Notes: generated by a model from the sequence alone, not told the origin. A stretch of 64,000 nt of DNA from Salegentibacter sp. R32 (GCF_008692195.1 NZ_RXOM01000006.1:1-64000); one strand, 5' to 3'; counted from the first letter of the stretch, positions 35,109 to 44,466 are shown. A program made the numbers and translations.

Positions 35109-35819
35109 ATGAAAATTGCAATTTTAGGTTATGGAAGAATGGGCAAAACCATTGAAGAAATTGCGCTTGATAGAAATCACGAAATAGTTTACAAGACTTC
35201 AGAAAAAATTAATACTGAAGAACTTCAAAAAGCAGAAGTAGCGATAGATTTTAGCGTTCCTGATGCTGCTTTTGAAAATATAACAACTTGCTTTAAACAT
35301 AATATTCCGGTAGTTTCCGGCACGACCGGTTGGCTAGACCGTTATGAAGAAGCCGTAAAAATTTGTAACGAAAACAAAGCTGGTTTTATTTACGCTTCCA
35401 ATTTTAGTTTAGGAGTGAATTTATTTTTTCAGTTGAATGAAAATCTAGCTAAACTGATGAGTAAATTTGAAGAATATACGGTGGGTGTTGAAGAAATTCA
35501 TCATACCAAAAAACTGGACAAACCCAGCGGAACAGCAATTACTTTAACCGAAAGTATTCTTCCACATACTCAAAAAGAAGATTGGAAATTAGTAGAAGAA
35601 GGTGAAAAAGCTTCAGATAACCAAATTCCGGTAGTAGCCAAAAGAGAGGAAGATGTAAAAGGAACTCATATTATAAAATATTCTTCAGCTATTGATGATA
35701 TCGAAATTAAGCACACTGCTCATTCCCGTGAAGGTTTTGCCTTAGGAGCTGTAATCGCGGCTGAATGGCTAAAAGACAAAACGGGTGTATTTACAATGAA
35801 AGATGTATTGGGTTTATAA
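35109..35819 (+). CDS. dapB: 4-hydroxy-tetrahydrodipicolinate reductase
   Basis: A 236-residue enzyme of lysine and diaminopimelate synthesis, NAD(P)H dependent. Rossmann motif GYGRMGK at residues 7-13, GTTGW, and the substrate and catalytic loop EEIHHTKKLDKPSGTA with its His pair and Lys. Slightly short as in other Bacteroidota. It starts 2 bp after DUF5683 and precedes lepB by 49 bp. Confidence 0.95.
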   Translation: MKIAILGYGRMGKTIEEIALDRNHEIVYKTSEKINTEELQKAEVAIDFSVPDAAFENITTCFKHNIPVVSGTTGWLDRYEEAVKICNENKAGFIYASNFSLGVNLFFQLNENLAKLMSKFEEYTVGVEEIHHTKKLDKPSGTAITLTESILPHTQKEDWKLVEEGEKASDNQIPVVAKREEDVKGTHIIKYSSAIDDIEIKHTAHSREGFALGAVIAAEWLKDKTGVFTMKDVLGL

Positions 35820-35868
35820 TCGTGTAACATTTAGCACTACAGACCTACTTATATAAAAACTTTAAAAG

Positions 35869-37440
35869 ATGACAATAATTCAGTGGTTTATATTTTTTTT
35901 ACTAGTTCAGGTCATTCACGGCGCAGGAACTTGGAGATTATATAAAATTGCAGGCAGACAAGCTTGGGAAGCATTTGTACCGGTTTACAATGCTGTAGTG
36001 TTAATGAAAATCATTAATCGACCCTGGTGGTGGACCATCCTTCTTTTTATCCCGATTGTTAATTTAATTATGTTTCCGGTCATTTGGGTAGAAACCGCAA
36101 GGAGTTTTGGCAAACACACCAAAGCAGATACTTGGCTTGCCTTTCTTACGCTTGGATTTTATTTGTATTACATTAATTACACTGCTGACGTTGAACATAT
36201 TTACGACAGAAGTTTAAAACCAAGAACTGAAGTTGGTGAGTGGGTGAGCTCTATTCTTTTTGCAGTTGTAGCGGCTACCATCGTTCACACCTATTTTATT
36301 CAACCGTTTACCATTCCTACGTCGTCTTTAGAAAAGACTTTATTGGTAGGTGATTTTCTATTTGTAAGTAAATTCCATTACGGAGCAAGAACGCCACAAA
36401 CCACCGTTTCCTTTCCTATGGTCCACGATACCATTCCTGTAGCAGGAATAAAATCGTATACCAATTGGCCACAACTACCCTATTTTAGATTCCCGGGGTT
36501 TGAAGATATTGAACGTACCGACATTGTTGTTTTTAACTGGCCGGTAGATACCGTTCCTTATTTTGGATATAACGGTCCAATTTCCTATAAAAAACCCGTC
36601 GATAAAAAATCAAATTACGTTAAAAGAACGGTAGGAATCCCAGGTGATTCTTTAAAAATTATTGATGGAAAAATTCATATAAACGGAGAACCGTTACAAT
36701 TGCCGGACCGTGCCAAACCACAATATTCTTATCGCGTAAAAGGTAAAGGAAGAGGTTTTGATTTACGAAACTTGATTAACCGTTACAGCATTACCGATGG
36801 TGTAAAAGCTTATAACAGGGCCACTAGGGAATATGATTTTGTCGCCATTTCTGATGAAGCGGTAGAAAAATTCAAAAATCATCCAAATGTAGCTTCTATC
36901 ACCCGGATTATTGATTCAGTGGGAGACGCAGACCCAAAAATTTTCCCTTCAGCAAAAACCAATTGGAATGCCGATCAATTTGGTCCTATTTATATTCCTG
37001 AAGAAGGAAAAACTGTAAAAATCACTACTGAAAGTCTTCCTTTTTATCAACGTATTATTGAAGTTTATGAAGGTGAAGAAATGGGGATTGAAAATAAAAT
37101 AACCACACGAGGTAATCAAATTTCCTTAAATGGTGAACCACTTACGGAATATACTTTTAAACAGAACTATTATTTTATGATGGGAGATAACCGTCATAAT
37201 AGTGAAGATAGCCGTTTTTGGGGTTATGTTCCCGAAAGTCATATTGTAGGAAAACCTATTTTCATCTGGATGAGCTGGGATGGAAATGCTGATGGTTTCT
37301 TTAATAAAATTCGTTGGGAACGCGTTTTCACTACTGTTGGCGGGGAAGGAAAACCGGTTTCTTACCTTTATTATTTCCTTATTGGATTAGTGATTGTAGT
37401 TGGTTTTAATTTCTTTAGAAAACGGAAGAAAAAAGCTTAA
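35869..37440 (+). CDS. lepB: Signal peptidase I with N-terminal membrane domain
   Basis: A 523-residue protease that removes signal peptides at the outer face of the inner membrane. The first 110 residues form a DUF5684-like membrane domain of about three helices (WRLYKIAGRQAWEAFVPVYN). The peptidase part has the nucleophile Ser in TIPTSSLEKTLLVGD and the general-base Lys in NYVKRTVGIPGD. A long insertion (about residues 290-400) comes before box E, GDNRHNSEDSRFWGYVP. A last helix (about 497-516) ends in RKRKKKA. Much longer than E. coli LepB (324 residues), but this layout is usual in Flavobacteriaceae. Confidence 0.93.
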   Translation: MTIIQWFIFFLLVQVIHGAGTWRLYKIAGRQAWEAFVPVYNAVVLMKIINRPWWWTILLFIPIVNLIMFPVIWVETARSFGKHTKADTWLAFLTLGFYLYYINYTADVEHIYDRSLKPRTEVGEWVSSILFAVVAATIVHTYFIQPFTIPTSSLEKTLLVGDFLFVSKFHYGARTPQTTVSFPMVHDTIPVAGIKSYTNWPQLPYFRFPGFEDIERTDIVVFNWPVDTVPYFGYNGPISYKKPVDKKSNYVKRTVGIPGDSLKIIDGKIHINGEPLQLPDRAKPQYSYRVKGKGRGFDLRNLINRYSITDGVKAYNRATREYDFVAISDEAVEKFKNHPNVASITRIIDSVGDADPKIFPSAKTNWNADQFGPIYIPEEGKTVKITTESLPFYQRIIEVYEGEEMGIENKITTRGNQISLNGEPLTEYTFKQNYYFMMGDNRHNSEDSRFWGYVPESHIVGKPIFIWMSWDGNADGFFNKIRWERVFTTVGGEGKPVSYLYYFLIGLVIVVGFNFFRKRKKKA

Positions 37441-37449
37441 GTTTTTTTA

Positions 37450-38082
37450 ATGAATTCTATGCTCACACATCCGGCTTATTTTGGATCCATTCTTCAGTTT
37501 TGTCATATCGCGCAAGCTGAAGAATTGGTTTTTGAAAATGAAGATAACTACCAAAAACAAACCTACCGTAACCGACAGTACATTTATGGGGCTAACGGAA
37601 AGTTATCATTAAATATTCCCATTAAGCATACCGGTAAAAAAAATATTAGACAAAAATACAAAGAGGTAAAAATTGAAAACGATTTTAAATGGCAAATCAA
37701 CCATTGGCGATCGTTAGAAACAGCTTACCGCACTTCTCCTTTCTTTGAATTCTACGAAGATGAATTAATTCATCTCTATGAAAAAGAATATAAATTTCTG
37801 CTTGATTTTAATTATGATTGTTTTGAAGCGGTTTCCGGATGTCTTCAGTTAGAAAAAGAATTCCAAAAAACGAAAGAATATCACTTGGAAGTTCCCCAAG
37901 AAAATCTTCAGGATAAAAGATATTTAATAGACGCAAAACGCAAACGGAAAATTACGTTAGAAACTTACACCCAAGTTTTTGAAGAAAAGTTTGGTTTTAT
38001 TCCCAATCTTTCCATTTTAGATTTGTTATTTAATGAAGGTCCTAATTCTGTAAATTACCTTCAGCAGCAACAATTAGATTAA
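37450..38082 (+). CDS. WbqC-like family protein
   Basis: A 210-residue protein with the WbqC-like start HPAYFGSILQFCHIAQAEELVFE, NRQYIYGANGKLSLNIPIKH, the central WQINHWRSLETAYRTSPFFEFYED and C-terminal FNEGPNSVNYL. The family is linked to surface polysaccharide or glycolipid synthesis by neighbours in other genomes, but the reaction is not established. Its TAA overlaps the stop codon of the convergent EEP gene by 4 bp. Confidence 0.85.
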   Translation: MNSMLTHPAYFGSILQFCHIAQAEELVFENEDNYQKQTYRNRQYIYGANGKLSLNIPIKHTGKKNIRQKYKEVKIENDFKWQINHWRSLETAYRTSPFFEFYEDELIHLYEKEYKFLLDFNYDCFEAVSGCLQLEKEFQKTKEYHLEVPQENLQDKRYLIDAKRKRKITLETYTQVFEEKFGFIPNLSILDLLFNEGPNSVNYLQQQQLD

Positions 38083-39113
38083 TTTTGAGGTAAGTGAATC
38101 GTTGTGGAGATGGGATAATGGTCTGAAAGCTGCACGTCGTAATTATTAAACTCATTCACCTGAATAGCTTCATCTACCAAAAAGAAATCAATCCGCAACG
38201 GGATAAAATCGAAGTCAAAAGTTTTTCCGGTTCCGTTCCCGGCAATTTTAAAAGCATCTTTGTAACCTAAATCTACCAATTCATTATAAATATAAGAGAA
38301 TGCACTGTTATTAAAATCACCACAAATAATACTTTTATAAGGCGTTTGTGCTAACTTTTCTTTTAGTAGAATAACTTGTTCTTCTTGTTTCCTAAAAGAA
38401 GCTCCTACTCTACTAATAAGTTTTTTCTTGTTTTCTTTTTGAAGGCTTTTTACTTCCGGATCAATTTTTAAACTTTCAAAATGAACGTTAAAAATACGTA
38501 AGGTATCTTCTTTCACTTTAATATCGGCATAGATACAATTATTACCGGATTGAAAATCTAAAGAACCTTTGTTGATGATAGGATAATTAGTATAAATGGC
38601 TTGCCCTATACTTTTGCTGTTTACACTTTCTTGAATATAATGATTTTTAAATTCATCGAAAATCACTAAATCCCGCATATTATATTCTTGGGTACAAAAA
38701 ACATCTACTTTTTCCTTTTTAACAAAATCGATAATCTCACCGGCGATATCGCCTTCCAACCATTTATATTTATTAAACTGGCGTACATTATAGCTCATCA
38801 ATTTAATTTCATTATTATCGGTCACTTCTTGCGCATCAGAAAATTTATAAAGTGAAAAAATATGATTAAGGCCTAATAACAAAACAATAGTAGAAAGCAA
38901 AAACTGACGTTTAAACTTAATAAGCCAATACACCAAAAAGATAAAATTCACCAATAACAAAACAGGCATTCCCAACGCCAATACCGAAAGAAAAGGAAAA
39001 ACACTGGGTGGAATATAAGGCAGTAAATAAGCGAACAAAAGCGCTGTAGCAAACAACGAATTAAAAAAGAAAATTATTTTATTGAAAATGCTAAGCCGCT
39101 TCATAGAATTCAA
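38079..39113 (-). CDS. Endonuclease/exonuclease/phosphatase family membrane protein
   Basis: A 344-residue protein. Three N-terminal transmembrane helices (to about residue 90) precede an EEP domain with MSYNVRQFN, a metal-binding Glu in CTQEYN, ICGDFNNSAFSY, and the terminal SDHYPIS. The catalytic side should face the periplasm. The substrate (nucleic acid, phospholipid or phosphoester) cannot be told from sequence. It is 2 bp from the upstream rhomboid gene, so part of the leftward mutL-rhomboid unit. Confidence 0.88.
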   Translation of the reverse strand: MNSMKRLSIFNKIIFFFNSLFATALLFAYLLPYIPPSVFPFLSVLALGMPVLLLVNFIFLVYWLIKFKRQFLLSTIVLLLGLNHIFSLYKFSDAQEVTDNNEIKLMSYNVRQFNKYKWLEGDIAGEIIDFVKKEKVDVFCTQEYNMRDLVIFDEFKNHYIQESVNSKSIGQAIYTNYPIINKGSLDFQSGNNCIYADIKVKEDTLRIFNVHFESLKIDPEVKSLQKENKKKLISRVGASFRKQEEQVILLKEKLAQTPYKSIICGDFNNSAFSYIYNELVDLGYKDAFKIAGNGTGKTFDFDFIPLRIDFFLVDEAIQVNEFNNYDVQLSDHYPISTTIHLPQN

Positions 39114-39115
39114 AG

Positions 39116-40030
39116 TTAATCTTTGCCGGCATTAAACAAAAAATCTTTTTCAGCTTTACTCAAACTATCGTAACCACTTTTGCTTATTTTATCTAAAATG
39201 GCATCTACTTTTTGCTGCTGCTCAGTTTTAGACATCCCATTATTGCTTGTTGTTCTGTTGGAAGAAGTTTTTAGATTTCGTTTAAAATCTTTGTTTTTAT
39301 ATACTTTTTTAAACGGAGTGGTTTTCTCTTTTTTTGAAAACAGACTCATTAACCAATCTACTAATCTTTCAAACCAAGCACCAATGTCGTTTCCCTTCTG
39401 TAATTGAGTTGTATACACATATCCCAACAACGCTCCACCAAGATGGGCCAAATGACCACCTGGATTATTAAAAGGCATTTGTACGATATCTGAAACCACA
39501 AAAAATGCGGCAATCCACCAAAGTTTAATATTCCCTAAAATGAATAATCTAATTTTCATATGTGGAGCTTGAGTAGCAACACCTACCAAAACTGCCATCA
39601 CCGCTGCTGAAGCTCCTAATAAATAAGAACGACCAATTCCGGCAAAAGCAGGAAAAATATTGTAACTCAGCATAAACACCAAAGCTCCTGAAATTGCTCC
39701 TAAAAAGTAATAGTTCAATAGTCGCTTCGGAGTATAGAATGTTAAAAATAGTTGCCCTGAATAATAAAGAAGCAACATATTAAAGAAAATATGAAATATC
39801 CCCGCGTGCATAAATGCATAGGTGATAATCGTCCACGGTTTGTAAATATATTCTCCTATTTCCTTCGGAAAAACTAACCAATCATTCAAAAAATTAGAAG
39901 GTAACTGAAATAAAAATGCGATGGTATTCAGTAAAAATACTAAGACAAAAACAAGTACAGTGACAGCGATAAGTTTTTCAACCACGCCGGCCATATTGTA
40001 TCTGTATTGTAATTGGTCTCTCCAGTTCAT
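39116..40030 (-). CDS. Rhomboid-family intramembrane serine protease (with C-terminal tail)
   Basis: 305 residues from the ATG at 40030; an upstream start at 40087 would run back into the neighbouring rhomboid gene. Six helices, HAGIFHIFFNMLLLYY with the oxyanion His/Asn, the Ser region YLLGASAAVMAVL (GASA instead of the usual GxSG), and the catalytic His in HLAHLGGALLGY. A cytosolic tail of about 80 residues, basic then KVDAILDKISKSGYDSLSKAEKDFLF, is the DUF6576-like end. Probably active, with one odd residue after the nucleophile. Confidence 0.85.
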   Translation of the reverse strand: MNWRDQLQYRYNMAGVVEKLIAVTVLVFVLVFLLNTIAFLFQLPSNFLNDWLVFPKEIGEYIYKPWTIITYAFMHAGIFHIFFNMLLLYYSGQLFLTFYTPKRLLNYYFLGAISGALVFMLSYNIFPAFAGIGRSYLLGASAAVMAVLVGVATQAPHMKIRLFILGNIKLWWIAAFFVVSDIVQMPFNNPGGHLAHLGGALLGYVYTTQLQKGNDIGAWFERLVDWLMSLFSKKEKTTPFKKVYKNKDFKRNLKTSSNRTTSNNGMSKTEQQQKVDAILDKISKSGYDSLSKAEKDFLFNAGKD

Positions 40031-40031
40031 C

Positions 40032-40778
40032 TTAATTCCAACGGTTAAATTGATTTTTTTTCCAGTAATACATCGTAATAAAACCAATCACTGCACCCCC
40101 TATATGCGCCCAATAAGCCGTATTGGAAGGTCCCAATAAAGTAGTTCCCGTTACCGCTGAATATACATTGATTAAAAAGTAACCTCCAATTAAATATTTT
40201 GCCTTAATAGGAATAGGAATAAACATTATATACAAAGGTAAATTAGGATAAATAACAGCGAAGGCCGCTAACACACCAAAAATAGCTCCGGAAGCTCCTA
40301 CCATTGGGGTAATAAAAGCATTGGTAAGTTGCATTACTGTCTCTTGAGAAACTCCTGGAATTGCTGGATATCGATTAGTTTGTACGGCTCTCTCCAGACT
40401 TTGAAAAATAGTATTTGGATCTACACCTGCATTTATACAAGCTTCATAAGCAGGATTAAACTCTAAATAAGTAAACAAAATCTGAAGTCCGGCGGCAGCT
40501 AATCCTGAAGAAAAATATAAAAACAGAAAGCGTTGTTGCCCAATAGATTGTTCCAATACACTTCCAAACATGTACAAGGCAAACATATTAAAGAAAATAT
40601 GCGAAACGCTACCATGCATAAACATATGCGTCACGACTTGCCAAATACCAAAGTTTTCATTTTCAGGAAACCAAAGTGCCAAGGTTTTGATGGCAAAATC
40701 ACCTAAAAACTGGCTTCCTAAAAAAAATAAAATATTCGCAATTAAAAGTACTTTTACCGTTTCTGTTATTCTCCCCAT
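40032..40778 (-). CDS. Rhomboid-family intramembrane serine protease
   Basis: A 248-residue six- or seven-helix protease with HGSVSHIFFNMFALYMFG, the nucleophile motif VGASGAIFGVLAAF (GxSG) and the catalytic His in YWAHIGGAVIGF. It lies 1 bp after mutL ends on the minus strand and 1 bp before the second rhomboid, so all three are co-transcribed. An insertion of about 50 residues (AYEACINAGVDPNTIFQSL region) sits between helices 3 and 4, common in flavobacterial rhomboids. Substrates unknown. Confidence 0.9.
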   Translation of the reverse strand: MGRITETVKVLLIANILFFLGSQFLGDFAIKTLALWFPENENFGIWQVVTHMFMHGSVSHIFFNMFALYMFGSVLEQSIGQQRFLFLYFSSGLAAAGLQILFTYLEFNPAYEACINAGVDPNTIFQSLERAVQTNRYPAIPGVSQETVMQLTNAFITPMVGASGAIFGVLAAFAVIYPNLPLYIMFIPIPIKAKYLIGGYFLINVYSAVTGTTLLGPSNTAYWAHIGGAVIGFITMYYWKKNQFNRWN

Positions 40779-42650
40779 TTACATCAATTTTTTTTCTAAA
40801 TCGTCTGCCAATAGTGTGGTAAATATTTTTCGGTTGCTTGGCGTAACGTTTGGTTCTTTACAAGCAAAAAGACCATTGACAATCGCAATTTGTTCTACCG
40901 TATCTAAAACCGCGCCTGTTTTTATCGCCATACTTTTTGCCAGTGATTTTGCCAATAAGTCAGTTTGTTTAAAACCACTTTCCGGAATTTCATTTTCAAA
41001 ATCTGCCAATAACTGTTCAATTAAAATCGAAACTTCACTCTCTGAAATTAAATTCGGAATCCCTTTAATTTCAATTTCGTGTTCTTCTATTCTTGAAAAT
41101 AAAAAACCCGTTTGCTCTAACGATTCTTTTAATTCACTCAGCATCGCAGTTTCCTGTTTCGAAAATTGCAACACCAATGGAAACAACAATTGCTGACTAA
41201 TTGCAGCAGTGACCGTTATACTTTTTAAAAGTTCTTCGTATAAAATTCGGGTATGTGCGCGATGCTGATCGATGACCAGTAAACCGGATTTTAAGGAACT
41301 GATAATATATTTTTTTTGAAGTTGAAACGTGTTAGCCGATTCAGATTTTTTTTCATCTTCAAACAAACTACCTGTTACTTCTTCACTTTCAAATTCTACA
41401 TTGGCAAAATCGGTTTCTTTTTCGCTATCAAAACCAGTAGTATATAAAGCTTCCCAAGAACCTTCTTTTTTCTTCGGAAAGGAACTACTAAAACTTTTCC
41501 CTGCGGAAGTATTCTTTTCTCCTTTAGAAAAGTTCTGTTCACTTTCAAAAGGATTAAAATTCCTATCGACTTCAATTGTTGGATTAGAAACTTGTTTTTC
41601 TTTATAATCGTAAGGTGTATCTAAATTGGCATCCCGTTCAAAATCTAATACCGGCGCTACGTTAAATTGCCCCAAACTATGTTTTATCGCACTTCTTAAA
41701 ATGGCGTACAACGAATGTTCATCGTCAAATTTAATTTCGGTTTTGGTAGGGTGAATGTTGATATCAATCCGTTTCGGGTCGATATCTAAATACAAGAAAT
41801 AAGAGGGATAAGATTTATCTTTTAAAAGTCCTTCAAAAGCAGCAGTGACCGCATGATTTAAATACGGACTTTTAATAAATCGGTTATTCACAAAGAAAAA
41901 CTGTTCACCTTTTGACTTTTTGGTAAATTCCGGTTTTCCTACAAAACCTTCTACTTTAGCAATTTCCGTTTCTTCTTGCACAGGTACCAATTTTTCATTG
42001 GTTTTTCCGCCGAAAATATTCACGATGCGTTGCCTAAAATTAGATTCGGGAAGCTGGAAAATCTCACTTCCATTGTGATGCATCGAAAATGCTATTTGTG
42101 GATGTGCCAACGCCACGCGCTGAAATTCATCTATAATATGTCGGGTCTCTACACTATTCGACTTTAAGAAATTTCGACGTGCCGGAATATTAAAAAAAAG
42201 GTTTTTTACACTCACCACAGTTCCGGTTGGTGTCACACAAGGCTCTTGTGATTCCACCTTACTGCCATTGATTTTAATCTCGGTTCCCAATTCAGCTTCC
42301 GGCTGTTTCGATTTTAAATCGACGTGAGCAATAGCGGCAATCGACGCTAAAGCTTCTCCACGAAAGCCTTTTGTTTTCAGCTGAAATAAATCTTCTGCCA
42401 ATTTTATTTTGGAAGTGGCGTGACGTTCAAAACTTAAACGTGCATCGGTTTCACTCATTCCTTTTCCGTTATCGGAAACTTGGATAAGCGTTTTCCCTGC
42501 GTCTTTAATTAGTAAATTGATAGAAGTTGCTTCTGCATCTATTGCATTTTCCAGTAATTCTTTCACTACCGAAGCCGGTCGCTGAACTACTTCTCCTGCA
42601 GCGATTTGGTTAGCAACATGATCTGGAAGTAATTGAATGATGTCTGCCAT
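40779..42650 (-). CDS. mutL: DNA mismatch repair protein MutL
   Basis: A 623-residue protein. GHKL ATPase motifs: KELLENAIDAEA, VSDNGKGM, HATSKI and TKGFRGEALASI. The linker is long, Ser/Glu/Lys-rich. The C-terminal dimer domain has IDQHRAHTRILYEE at 41235-41270: against the endonuclease motif DQHA(x)2E(x)4E, the Ala and first Glu are replaced (Arg and Thr). A CPHGRP-like end is also absent. So the nicking activity of most MutL proteins is doubtful here. The start overlaps the preceding small membrane-protein gene by 1 bp. Confidence 0.96.
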   Translation of the reverse strand: MADIIQLLPDHVANQIAAGEVVQRPASVVKELLENAIDAEATSINLLIKDAGKTLIQVSDNGKGMSETDARLSFERHATSKIKLAEDLFQLKTKGFRGEALASIAAIAHVDLKSKQPEAELGTEIKINGSKVESQEPCVTPTGTVVSVKNLFFNIPARRNFLKSNSVETRHIIDEFQRVALAHPQIAFSMHHNGSEIFQLPESNFRQRIVNIFGGKTNEKLVPVQEETEIAKVEGFVGKPEFTKKSKGEQFFFVNNRFIKSPYLNHAVTAAFEGLLKDKSYPSYFLYLDIDPKRIDINIHPTKTEIKFDDEHSLYAILRSAIKHSLGQFNVAPVLDFERDANLDTPYDYKEKQVSNPTIEVDRNFNPFESEQNFSKGEKNTSAGKSFSSSFPKKKEGSWEALYTTGFDSEKETDFANVEFESEEVTGSLFEDEKKSESANTFQLQKKYIISSLKSGLLVIDQHRAHTRILYEELLKSITVTAAISQQLLFPLVLQFSKQETAMLSELKESLEQTGFLFSRIEEHEIEIKGIPNLISESEVSILIEQLLADFENEIPESGFKQTDLLAKSLAKSMAIKTGAVLDTVEQIAIVNGLFACKEPNVTPSNRKIFTTLLADDLEKKLM

Positions 42651-42940
42651 TAATTCCCGAAGAAAATTGATAAATCGAAATCGATGATAAATAGAAAAAT
42701 TAAAACAAGAATCAAGGCAATATAAACGATTCTTCGATTGGCATCCCTATCTGAATCGTCTTTAAGCTCTGACCAAGCAGATTTGAAACGGGAAACCAAA
42801 CCACCGGGACTCTCGCCAACGGTTTTTCTATACCTGTCGAATTTAGATTCTATTTTATATGGATTGCCCTCGCCTTTATCGTCAAAATAGCGTGGACTGT
42901 AACTAAATTTCTTATTCTTTCTTTGTTTTAAAATTCCCAT
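42650..42940 (-). CDS. Conserved small protein with one C-terminal membrane helix
   Basis: 96 residues: a basic/aromatic N-terminus (KQRKNKKFSYSPRYFDD), a charged middle, RFKSAWSELKDDSDRDANRR, and a single helix near the C-terminus (VYIALILVLIFLFII). The N-terminus faces the cytosol by the positive-inside rule. It is sometimes labelled as a riboflavin synthase subunit in databases, which I think arises from its place by ribH; it bears no such fold. Function unknown. It is translationally coupled to mutL (TAATG). Confidence 0.75.
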   Translation of the reverse strand: MGILKQRKNKKFSYSPRYFDDKGEGNPYKIESKFDRYRKTVGESPGGLVSRFKSAWSELKDDSDRDANRRIVYIALILVLIFLFIIDFDLSIFFGN

Positions 42941-43018
42941 AACCCGATATTATTTCAAAGTTACTAAAATCAAAAACAATGCCGCAGTAAAGAACCGAAT
43001 TTTGTTAACAGGAAGTGA

Positions 43019-43525
43019 TTAACCTTTGTAGAAATTAGCGTCTTTACGCAATTGTGCCATTTTTATCGCAGCGATGGCGGCTTCAGATCCTTTGTTACCG
43101 TGAATACCTCCACTACGCTCTATTGATTGTTGCTTGGTATTATCTGTTAATACACAAAAAATTACCGGAATATCAGATTGAATATTTAAATCTTTAATGC
43201 CTTGGGTAACGCCTTCACAAACAAAATCAAAATGTTTGGTTTCTCCTTGAATCACGTTTCCTACGGCTACAATGGCATCTAGCATCTCGAAAGATTGTTG
43301 CATTTTTTTACAACCGTAAATCAGTTCAAAACTTCCGGGAACATTCCAACGGACGATATTTTCTTTGAGAACCCCATTATCTATCCAAGCATCAAAAGCA
43401 CCTTGAAAAAGGTTTTCGGTAATATCATTGTTCCATTCTGAAACAACAATCCCAAACCGAAAATCTTTCGCGTTTGGGATTGTATTTTTATCGTAATATG
43501 ATAGGTTTTTACCTGCTGTAGCCAT
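43019..43525 (-). CDS. ribH: 6,7-dimethyl-8-ribityllumazine synthase
   Basis: A 168-residue riboflavin-pathway enzyme that joins the pyrimidinedione and butanone phosphate. Motifs: VVSEWNNDITENLFQGA, VPGSFELIYGCKKM, VGNVIQGETKHFDFV with the catalytic His, and FCVLTDNTKQQSIERSG. Length is normal for an icosahedral-type subunit. It starts at the stop of the TPR gene (1-bp overlap). Confidence 0.96.
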   Translation of the reverse strand: MATAGKNLSYYDKNTIPNAKDFRFGIVVSEWNNDITENLFQGAFDAWIDNGVLKENIVRWNVPGSFELIYGCKKMQQSFEMLDAIVAVGNVIQGETKHFDFVCEGVTQGIKDLNIQSDIPVIFCVLTDNTKQQSIERSGGIHGNKGSEAAIAAIKMAQLRKDANFYKG

Positions 43526-44316
43526 TATTTAAGTGCTTTTGCCTGCCCCATATAAACGGCAACTTTTTCAGCTTCTGGAGCATCGGCATATTCATCTTCA
43601 ATCTTTGTTAAGTATTCTTCTGCTTTAGCACCATTTTTTATTTCTATGGCGGTGATGGCTGCTTTTAATAAGAATTTAGGCGTAGTAAAACTGTTGCTTC
43701 TCATGTTGGCAGCACTTTCGTAATAACCTAAAGCTTCTTCAGGCTGCTCTAATTGCATAAAAGCATCACCAATAGCGCCTTTTGCTAATGGAGCTAAAAT
43801 TTCATCTTCACTAGAGAAGTTTTCCAAATGCTCAATAGCTTTATCATATTTCCCGGTGTTCAAGTACGCCATCCCTGCATAATATTGTGCTTGGTTAGCT
43901 GCGCTTGTTCCACCATAGTTATCAATAATATCAATAAAACCATATTTACCGTTTCCGCCGGTAAGTGATAAATTATATAAAGAGTCTTGGGCTTTACCGG
44001 AAGCATCTAGCGCATTTTCAAAATAAATTTGAGATTGAGCTATTTCGTTAGCTGCTTCGTCCTGTTTAGGCTGGTTCACAAATTTTTGGTAACCAATATA
44101 TCCAAGAACAGCTACAACCACTACTCCAATAAAAATGAAAATTCCTTTCTGGTTAGATGCTACCCACTCTTCTGTCTTGTTGGCGGTTTCATCTAAATTT
44201 TCAAAAACTTCCTGTGTAGTCGATTCACCTTCTACATAGGCTTTTTCATCTTCATTAATGTCTTCTTGTTCTTTTTCCGGTTTCGGCTTGTAGCCCCTTT
44301 TCTTATATGTTGCCAT
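43525..44316 (-). CDS. Membrane-anchored tetratricopeptide protein (YfgM-like)
   Basis: A 263-residue bitopic protein: an acidic cytosolic N-terminus of about 75 residues, one helix (about 78-97, IFIFIGVVVVAVLGYIGY), then periplasmic TPR repeats such as AQYYAGMAYLNTGKYDKAIEHL and AKGAIGDAFMQLEQPEEALGYY. It resembles YfgM, a periplasmic chaperone partner of the translocon, in layout. Leads the leftward unit TPR-ribH-42650-mutL-rhomboids. The divergent gap to recF is AT-rich. Confidence 0.85.
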   Translation of the reverse strand: MATYKKRGYKPKPEKEQEDINEDEKAYVEGESTTQEVFENLDETANKTEEWVASNQKGIFIFIGVVVVAVLGYIGYQKFVNQPKQDEAANEIAQSQIYFENALDASGKAQDSLYNLSLTGGNGKYGFIDIIDNYGGTSAANQAQYYAGMAYLNTGKYDKAIEHLENFSSEDEILAPLAKGAIGDAFMQLEQPEEALGYYESAANMRSNSFTTPKFLLKAAITAIEIKNGAKAEEYLTKIEDEYADAPEAEKVAVYMGQAKALK

Positions 44317-44466
44317 AAAATTTTACTTAAAATGCTGCGCAAAAATATAATTTTTATTTATATATAAAAGATAAAATTTTTGTTATTTTTCAATACTTTG
44401 CAATCAAAAGATGAAGAAATTTAAACTTCAGTTCAAACTTCAAAAAACATTGTTTTTCAACCTTTT

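Noticed and set aside
40570-41196. Open frame on the plus strand over mutL and rhomboid genes
   Set aside because: Antisense to two well-supported genes; no motif or start context.
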